Assembly: GCA_919902745.1 (NCBI GenBank)
Contig: CAKKRN010000233.1
Location: forward strand, 1 to 18,323
Length of the DNA stretch: 18,323 bases
Source of the DNA: Syntrophaceae bacterium
GTDB taxonomy: Bacteria; Desulfobacterota; Syntrophia; Syntrophales; UBA5619
Direction: 5' to 3'
Shown here piece after piece: positions 13,717-18,323 of this stretch (position 1 is its first letter; each line of letters starts with the position of its first letter). The notes under the pieces were generated by a model. That model was not told the DNA's origin, searched no databases, and worked only from the letters and a program-made list of their open reading frames with translations. A program made the translations under genes and the position numbers.

Positions 13717-14568
13717 TCACCACGCCGCTGACAGTCCCAGAAACGCCGAATTGCCCGAAATGATCGGCGCAAGTGCAAATCTTCGCTTACCGTTGGCGTG
13801 ATGTCTGGCGACGATTCTACCGCAGAGTTCACCGATTGCGGCGCCCAGGATCACATCGCTTGCCCAATGTTGGTCATCAACCATCCGGGAAAGTCCTACA
13901 AAGGTTGCGGCCGAATAGTAAGCCGCCTTTGCCCATAGACTTTCCGACGCACCGGACATGACGGAAGCTACAGCAAAGGAACTCGCCGCATGCATGGATG
14001 GCAGGGAATCGTAGTCGGAATCGAATTGAAGCGGTTTGAAGCTCCCCTTTTCGCCATTGACATAGGGACGGCCTCTGCCAATCGATCCTTTCAGAACAAG
14101 GGTTGCCGCATCCGCCAGAAGAACCGCCTCGCCCATCATCATACCGGTCTCCTGCCATTTTTGTGAACCGGCGAGGACGCCCCCGCCGTAGACTATGCCG
14201 GCCATGCCGATATGGACCAGCGGGTTTCCAACGGCGCTTCCGACGTTCGCGATCCTGTCCAGGGTTTGATTTCCATGCTCCCGGACGGGTTTCCGGATGT
14301 TTTCATCGAAAATGTAAACCAGGCCAACCCCGCCTGCAACCATAACCGTGCCGAAAAGCCCATTGTGCTCCGTATCGGTTGGTGTGCGCAGGAGGTCGAG
14401 CGCCTCATCGCGGAGGTATGAGGCTTCTTCCTGGATGATCGATGCGCTGCTGAAAAAATTTTCTCCGGCAAAAGCCTGGGTGATCGGGAGCAAGGCAATA
14501 AATGCCGCAAGAAGTCCCAGCCGCACGGATGCCCGTATCGGGAAAGGCCTTGTTATCATTTCATACAT
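13717..14568 (-). CDS. Exported PAP2-family lipid phosphatase
   Basis: Type 2 phosphatidic acid phosphatase-like protein, 283 residues. A signal peptide is evident: charged RPFPIRASVR, then hydrophobic LGLLAAFIALLPITQAFA, with likely cleavage near AFA-GE (about residue 34). All three PAP2 motifs are complete: LKGSIGRGRP (K160, R167, P168), LPSMHAASS (H193) and SRMVDDQHWASD (R228, H234, D238). It should remove phosphate from a lipid phosphate or diphosphate at the periplasmic face. The open frame reaches a GTG at 14607, but AAGGAAGAG sits directly before the ATG at 14568. It precedes the dolichol-kinase-like gene, suggesting opposing kinase/phosphatase roles on one lipid. Confidence 0.88.
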   Translation of the reverse strand: MYEMITRPFPIRASVRLGLLAAFIALLPITQAFAGENFFSSASIIQEEASYLRDEALDLLRTPTDTEHNGLFGTVMVAGGVGLVYIFDENIRKPVREHGNQTLDRIANVGSAVGNPLVHIGMAGIVYGGGVLAGSQKWQETGMMMGEAVLLADAATLVLKGSIGRGRPYVNGEKGSFKPLQFDSDYDSLPSMHAASSFAVASVMSGASESLWAKAAYYSAATFVGLSRMVDDQHWASDVILGAAIGELCGRIVARHHANGKRRFALAPIISGNSAFLGLSAAW

Positions 14569-14641
14569 CTCTTCCTTCGTCTTGTACTGCGCAAGACCGA
14601 TGCTCACACTTATTGGGATGAAGACGATGCTTATGGATATG

Positions 14642-14671
14642 CGTATACGGCCACGGTCAATGACATGTCAA
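14642..14671 (-). promoter_or_regulatory. Probable promoter with TGACATGTCA palindrome upstream of the PAP2 gene
   Basis: On the minus strand TTGACA (14671-14666) is followed after 18 bases by TATACG (14647-14642), about 70 bases before the PAP2 start. The -35 lies in the palindrome TGACATGTCA (14661-14670), whose TGACATGT core recurs at the tetR operator and before the 16760 gene. Confidence 0.5.
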
Positions 14672-14759
14672 GAGACATTCAGGCCAATAGGCAATGAATA
14701 GCGCAAACCTTCGATTGTGCCTGTCTATGCAATGGTAAAAATAAATCTGTCCTCGCTTT

Positions 14760-16337
14760 TTATTCAGAACGATAAGTCGACTGCTGGCTGATGAAATCAC
14801 ATTCTTTCTTGAAAAGGTGTTTATTGGTGCGTATGGTATCTGAGAATTCCAGGTTAAGGTCGGATTTGCTTTTATATGCCGGCCAATCGGCAAGGCCCTG
14901 CCCGTTGGGATTACCGGTTTTGGTAAAATTCACCCAGTAACCCATCATTTTATTGGAAAGCCCCATGTCTGTGTCATCAAAGCCGTCAGATTTATTAATA
15001 TTTCCGAAAACATACGCCAGTTCTACGCCATGATGTACACCCAGTTTGCGCGCCATCGCCGTGTTGGGCAGACGGGTGAACAGATACAGATATGCGCTGG
15101 ATTTCTTACGTTCCATGGATTGAGCCACAAATCTTGCCGGATGCGCGTTTGCTGCCACTGTCACGAAATGATCTATAGCCCGGGCAACATCTTTTGCTTT
15201 ATACGCAGGAAACATCTCAAACGCTTTCCCGGAATTATCAGCAAACCTGGCTTTCAGGAAAGATTTATACTTTTCAACCGATAAATCTTTTTCATCGGCC
15301 AAATAAAAAGTGCCTTCATTTAAAGTGCTGTCGACGATAATCGGCACATCGTGCTGCTGTCCGCCGGAGTATGCTGCAAGCGGATCCTTGGGAAGCACCC
15401 AACCGTCAAAGACCGGTGCAAAAAAAAGGGCTTCATCAAATACGCTTGTTTTACAATCAGCCGCCGTCACGATTTCCTGTGCGGACTTGGCGCGCATCGC
15501 AGCCAGGACATCTTCAGCTTTATCGCAGCCAAGCTTGGAGGTCAGCTTCTGTCCCATTTTCGACACATTTGCCATGTTGCCGTTAAAAACGGGATTTAAA
15601 TACTCAGAGCCGATTATCGGCCCGCCGCTTTCGGCGATCGCCCGATGAAAAAGTCCTGCTGACAAAGGGCTGATCATCTGCAGTGAAACGGATCTGGACC
15701 CGGCGGATTGGCCGAAAATGGTTACTCGATCAGGATTTCCTCCGAACGCGGCAATATTTTTTTGCACCCATTTTAGCGCAGCGATCTGGTCGAGCAAGCC
15801 GTAGTTGCCGGAAGTATTATGATCAGATTCTTTGGATAACAGCGGATGGACTAAAAATCCCAATGGCCCGAGACGGTAATTGATGGTCACTACCACCACG
15901 CCTTTTTTGGCAAGATTCTTGCCGTTGTATTCCGGCTGAGATGCGGAACCGAAATTAAAGGCGCCGCCGTGAATCCAGACCATTACCGGTAATCTTTCGT
16001 CAGGTTTTTTTGCAGTGGTCCAGACATTCAGATATAGGCAGTCCTCGCTGAATTTGCTGGCATCTTGCTGATTTGGCTGTGGGCAGGAGGGGCTGAAATC
16101 CGTGAAGTTTCTCACTTGTGTCCACGAAGCAATCTCTTGCGGAGGTTTCCAACGAAGTTCTCCGATAGGCGGGGCAGCGTAGGGGATCCCCGAAAATATA
16201 CGCACTCCGTCTTCAACCTTTCCGCCTATCGGCCCGCTATCGAGTTGAATGACATCAGGTTTTTTCTCATCAGCAAAAACTCCGAAGGGTAAGGTGATCA
16301 GTAATAAAATAATTGCAGTCAGTTTAATTATTTTCAT
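14760..16337 (-). CDS. Exported type-B carboxylesterase
   Basis: Alpha/beta-hydrolase of the carboxylesterase/para-nitrobenzyl esterase family, 525 residues, hydrolysing carboxylic esters. A signal peptide covers residues 1-22 ([18 protein letters not shown]). Family marks are EDCLYLNVW (98-106), the oxyanion HGGAFNFGS (123-131), the nucleophile elbow FGQSAGS with S211, the acid E341 in LNEGTFY, and the histidine H436 in [13 protein letters not shown]85 and C100 fit the conserved disulfide, which makes sense for a secreted enzyme. AAGGAGG lies 6 bases before the ATG and a good promoter overlaps the short leader. It is monocistronic and unrelated to its neighbours; the substrate is unknown. 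Confidence 0.93.
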   Translation of the reverse strand: MKIIKLTAIILLLITLPFGVFADEKKPDVIQLDSGPIGGKVEDGVRIFSGIPYAAPPIGELRWKPPQEIASWTQVRNFTDFSPSCPQPNQQDASKFSEDCLYLNVWTTAKKPDERLPVMVWIHGGAFNFGSASQPEYNGKNLAKKGVVVVTINYRLGPLGFLVHPLLSKESDHNTSGNYGLLDQIAALKWVQKNIAAFGGNPDRVTIFGQSAGSRSVSLQMISPLSAGLFHRAIAESGGPIIGSEYLNPVFNGNMANVSKMGQKLTSKLGCDKAEDVLAAMRAKSAQEIVTAADCKTSVFDEALFFAPVFDGWVLPKDPLAAYSGGQQHDVPIIVDSTLNEGTFYLADEKDLSVEKYKSFLKARFADNSGKAFEMFPAYKAKDVARAIDHFVTVAANAHPARFVAQSMERKKSSAYLYLFTRLPNTAMARKLGVHHGVELAYVFGNINKSDGFDDTDMGLSNKMMGYWVNFTKTGNPNGQGLADWPAYKSKSDLNLEFSDTIRTNKHLFKKECDFISQQSTYRSE

Positions 16338-16355
16338 GCAATCCTCCTTAGTTGA

Positions 16356-16384
16356 ACTATATAATAAAATCTCCCGGCAGGCAA
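16356..16384 (-). promoter_or_regulatory. Probable sigma-70 promoter of the carboxylesterase gene
   Basis: Minus-strand TTGCCT (16384-16379) and TATAGT (16361-16356) are separated by 17 bases. The -10 has 5 of 6 consensus bases. It ends 18 bases before the esterase ATG, leaving a leader of roughly a dozen bases that still contains the Shine-Dalgarno sequence. Confidence 0.55.
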
Positions 16385-16651
16385 TTGAAATAACTTATCT
16401 TTGAGTCGAGTAGACCGGTTTCTCACGATGATATGCAGGTTTTTTCCCCTTGTTGCCGCCTGGTTTTCCGACGGTGCTACGCTTAAATATTTTCAAGATC
16501 TTAGCTTCCTGGTAGCAGAGCATTCGGTAATTTTAATGGTCATCCACCCTTTCATATGGTATTCGATATCGACTGTATTCCTCAATCAGGCTGAGCGAGC
16601 CAAAGTTGATGCTTTTTGGGGGTAATAATCATCATTTTGGCTTATTATCTC
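16385..16651. other. Gene-free stretch between divergent genes
   Basis: AT-rich spacer between the divergently oriented esterase and cNMP-binding genes. A 74-codon TTG-initiated frame (16401-16625, plus) is open but has no ribosome-binding site and no recognisable family, so I do not call it. I see no RNA gene or repeat here. Confidence 0.5.
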
Positions 16652-16680
16652 TTGACATGTAACTAACATGTCCTTATTTT
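16652..16680 (+). promoter_or_regulatory. Probable promoter with overlapping inverted repeat upstream of the cNMP-binding gene
   Basis: TTGACA (16652-16657), 17 bases, then TATTTT (16675-16680). GACATGT-AACTA-ACATGTC (16654-16672) is a perfect 7-bp inverted repeat filling the spacer, a typical operator position. TCTCTTGACATGT here is identical to 13 bases at the -35 of the PAP2 promoter. Confidence 0.55.
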
Positions 16681-16759
16681 TCAAAAAGGGATCCTTTATC
16701 CCATAAGATGCGATAGAATCATACATACAGGGTAAACGATAACGATATGGAGGAACAAA

Positions 16760-17137
16760 ATGTTTAAGATCGTATCATTTGAGACGTTCCAGGATGGGCA
16801 GATCATTTTCGAAGAGGGGTCCAATGGCGACTGGATCTATGTCGTGGAAGAGGGCGAAGTCGAAATCTCCAAAAATGTGGGCGGTCAGAGGATAGTCGTC
16901 GAGACCCTGAAGGAGAGTGATGTATTTGGCGAGATAGCCTATATCGACAAGGCGCCCCGGTCCTCAACGGCTACTGCCAAGGGGACGATAGTGGTTGGCA
17001 TCATTGATCGGGACTTCTTTGACACTGAATTCAACAAGATCTCTGCCGACTTCCAGAAAATTTTCAAAACGGTAGCCTTCCGCCTCAGGAAAACTACCGA
17101 GAGGTCTGTGGATGCACAGGATGAAAAAGGTGATTAA
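16760..17137 (+). CDS. Single-domain cyclic-nucleotide-binding protein
   Basis: A 125-residue protein that is essentially one cNMP-binding (CAP-like) beta-roll. FQDGQIIFEEGSNGDWIYVV (10-29) and GEVEIS (32-37) form the first strands. The phosphate-binding cassette is FGEIAYIDKAPRSSTATA (56-73), with E58 and R67 in the positions that contact the cyclic phosphate and ribose in CAP/PKA-type domains. A helix KISADFQKIFKTVAFRLRKTTER follows, then a charged tail. No DNA-binding or enzymatic domain is attached, so it could be a signalling adaptor or ligand sensor acting through partners. GGAGG precedes the ATG. The 80 bases between promoter and start include repeated CGATA motifs. Confidence 0.88.
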   Translation: MFKIVSFETFQDGQIIFEEGSNGDWIYVVEEGEVEISKNVGGQRIVVETLKESDVFGEIAYIDKAPRSSTATAKGTIVVGIIDRDFFDTEFNKISADFQKIFKTVAFRLRKTTERSVDAQDEKGD

Positions 17138-17151
17138 TTTGCATATTTCGG

Positions 17152-17235
17152 CTATCGCAGCAATGTAATCTCCGCTTCCTTCCGGATGATCTCTTCCTCC
17201 AGTTCCTCGATAGCCAAAAGCCGATGGGGAGATTT
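17152..17235 (-). pseudogene. Short coding-like fragment, C-terminal coiled coil
   Basis: A minus-strand frame reads SPHRLLAIEELEEE then IIRKEAEITLLR and a stop (17154-17152). The charged heptad-like pattern and GC-rich codon choice look like the C-terminus of a real protein, in an otherwise AT-rich spacer. No start codon or upstream domain is found before the frame closes. Arms GGCTATCG (17150-17157) and CGATAGCC (17208-17215) are inverted. Confidence 0.3.
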
Positions 17236-17282
17236 TATATCAATAATTTTGTTTATTATCGATAAAATTCCTTTAACCTTCT

Positions 17283-17951
17283 TTAACCTTCTGTCAGCTT
17301 GATCCCTCCTCCTGGAAACACCTTATTAAAATCATCCAATACTCGGCCAGTCAGGATTTTTCTCACTTTATCGGTGTCATTGACAATATCCTTAATGATT
17401 TTTTTCATATCTTCCAAATTGTTCTTGAAGCGATTGTCAACGTGATTAATGAGAACGCCTGAGAATATTTTCATTACAAGCCTGGAGACACTGTTGTTTC
17501 CCCGCAGGGAGAGTCTCACCTCTCCCAGAAGCATGTTTTGGTCCATTTTGCATTCAAAAAAGAAAACTCCATTGGCGGTAAAAAAAGAAGGCACCGCCCA
17601 GTGATCAAACTTCCCGACACCATGAAAAGTCCTTGCATGTTCAGATTGACCGACCTGCCATATGTCGCCGGCAATTCCCGTTGGATCATCGATATGAAGA
17701 CCTGAATCAATCTTGGTCACTTTGTAAGCTGGTTGAAATTTGTTTATTTCCCAGATCTGTCCCATCAGATAGAGATTGTCCAGAATCTTATTCCATGTCT
17801 CTAAGGTAACATCGACACCAAAATCCTTTTTATAGGTCACCGTAGGGTTGTTGATGACTTCTTCCATAAGAAAATCATAAGCCTGTACCGAGCTCGTTCC
17901 GAGGAACACAAGAGCAACCATTATCAGTAACAAAGATTTTTTTACCATCAT
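17283..17951 (-). CDS. Exported protein of unknown function
   Basis: I do not recognise a family. The 222-residue product starts MMVKKSLLLIMVALVFLGTSSVQAYDF, a clear signal peptide with likely cleavage at VQA-YD (about residue 24), so it is periplasmic or secreted. The mature part is mixed: aromatic/charged segments (WNKILDNLYLMGQIWEINKF), a beta-like centre (FFTANGVFFFECKMDQNMLLGEVRL), and a helical, lysine-rich C-terminus (NLEDMKKIIKDIVND, KVRKILTGRVLDDFNKV). There is one Cys, so no internal disulfide. The frame is open 70 codons further upstream, but the signal peptide and AAAAAGGGGC before the double ATG favour the start at 17951. It is not in an operon. Confidence 0.7.
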   Translation of the reverse strand: MMVKKSLLLIMVALVFLGTSSVQAYDFLMEEVINNPTVTYKKDFGVDVTLETWNKILDNLYLMGQIWEINKFQPAYKVTKIDSGLHIDDPTGIAGDIWQVGQSEHARTFHGVGKFDHWAVPSFFTANGVFFFECKMDQNMLLGEVRLSLRGNNSVSRLVMKIFSGVLINHVDNRFKNNLEDMKKIIKDIVNDTDKVRKILTGRVLDDFNKVFPGGGIKLTEG

Positions 17952-18153
17952 GGAGTTGCCCCTTTTTGGCCGGACACTATTCCGATTTAAGCTGGTTTCT
18001 TTATACTCCCTGGGCGACTGTCTCACAATACCACATTTAATACTCGTATACATGAACTCATGGCAGGAGGAAGAAGTGCTTCCTGGACTCCACCTCCTTT
18101 CGTCAAATGATATTGACTTATTGTTAATCATCAAGCAGGATAAAAACGGACGT

Positions 18154-18323
18154 ATGAACAAAGGTCAGAAAATCATGATGTTCAATGCCCGCCAAATATA
18201 TCGGAAAGACATCGCCAAAAAGTTAATCCTTGTCGCCATTGAGGCACGAATTCTCACTGTTGCCGACGTGGTGGAAGCCATGGCCTCACACAGGCCCTAT
18301 CATCCTGGCTTGGGAATCAATGC
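18154..18323 (+). pseudogene. HD-GYP domain C-terminal fragment, runs off window
   Basis: From 18241 the frame reads EARILTVADVVEAMASHRPY then HPGLGINA, the unmistakable late motif of HD-GYP phosphodiesterase domains (cyclic di-GMP hydrolysis). Such a domain should be preceded by HHExxxGSGYP and, earlier, by the HD pair. Here the preceding codons (MNKGQKIMMFNARQIYRKDI) carry none of these. The frame is open upstream to at least a GTG at 18076 behind GGAGGAAGAA, and that stretch also lacks HD motifs. It therefore looks like a truncated or recombined remnant, though the part beyond the edge is unseen. Confidence 0.6.

Noticed and set aside
16401..16625. 74-codon frame between the esterase and cNMP genes
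   Set aside because: TTG start, no ribosome-binding site, no recognisable motif; kept only as a note on the gene-free stretch.
17271..17291. CTTTAACCTT tandem duplication at the end of the exported-protein gene
   Set aside because: A simple 10-bp duplication after the stop codon with no evident function.

Overview
The window looks like a chromosomal stretch from a GC-rich, probably anaerobic Gram-negative bacterium. The gene set (a biotin-dependent acyl-CoA carboxylase, BKACE and acyl-CoA dehydrogenase operon, SAM synthetase, exported carboxylesterase, toxin-antitoxin pairs, HD-GYP remnant) fits Desulfobacterota (the former Deltaproteobacteria). No rRNA or marker gene is present, so this assignment is inference.

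Region 1 (1-7039, minus strand) is a compact acyl-CoA catabolic operon. In transcription order it holds a TetR regulator, a methylcrotonyl-CoA-carboxylase-like carboxyltransferase, a biotin carboxylase, a separate biotin carrier protein, an enoyl-CoA hydratase-family protein, a BKACE/DUF849 beta-keto acid cleavage enzyme and an acyl-CoA dehydrogenase cut by the window edge. A perfect 24-bp palindrome sits just upstream of tetR and is the obvious operator. The set resembles leucine/isovaleryl-CoA degradation (dehydrogenate, carboxylate, hydrate, cleave), with a BKACE where an HMG-CoA lyase might be expected.

Region 2 (7090-11576, plus strand) is an accessory island with visibly lower GC in parts. 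It carries a DUF4143-type AAA ATPase, a DUF433 antitoxin followed by a truncated DUF5615 PIN-like toxin, a NucS-like nuclease fused to a PUA/EVE-like domain, and a ribbon-helix-helix/VapC toxin-antitoxin pair. The nuclease gene stops one base before an attC-like integron recombination site, and its start overlaps the truncated toxin, so it looks like a captured gene cassette. The intergenic DNA is packed with palindromic repeats, including a 73-bp direct repeat on either side of the VapBC-like pair and a remnant of a second DUF4143 gene.

Region 3 (11584-14671, minus strand) holds a divergent metK and, upstream of it, a PAP2 phosphatase and a dolichol/phytol-kinase-like membrane protein, which form a probable two-gene lipid-phosphate operon. 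The metK leader contains a good match to a SAM-II riboswitch followed directly by an intrinsic terminator.

Region 4 (14760-18323) holds an exported type-B carboxylesterase (minus), a single-domain cyclic-nucleotide-binding protein (plus), an exported protein of unknown function (minus), a short coding-like fragment, and the C-terminal signature of an HD-GYP domain running off the right edge.
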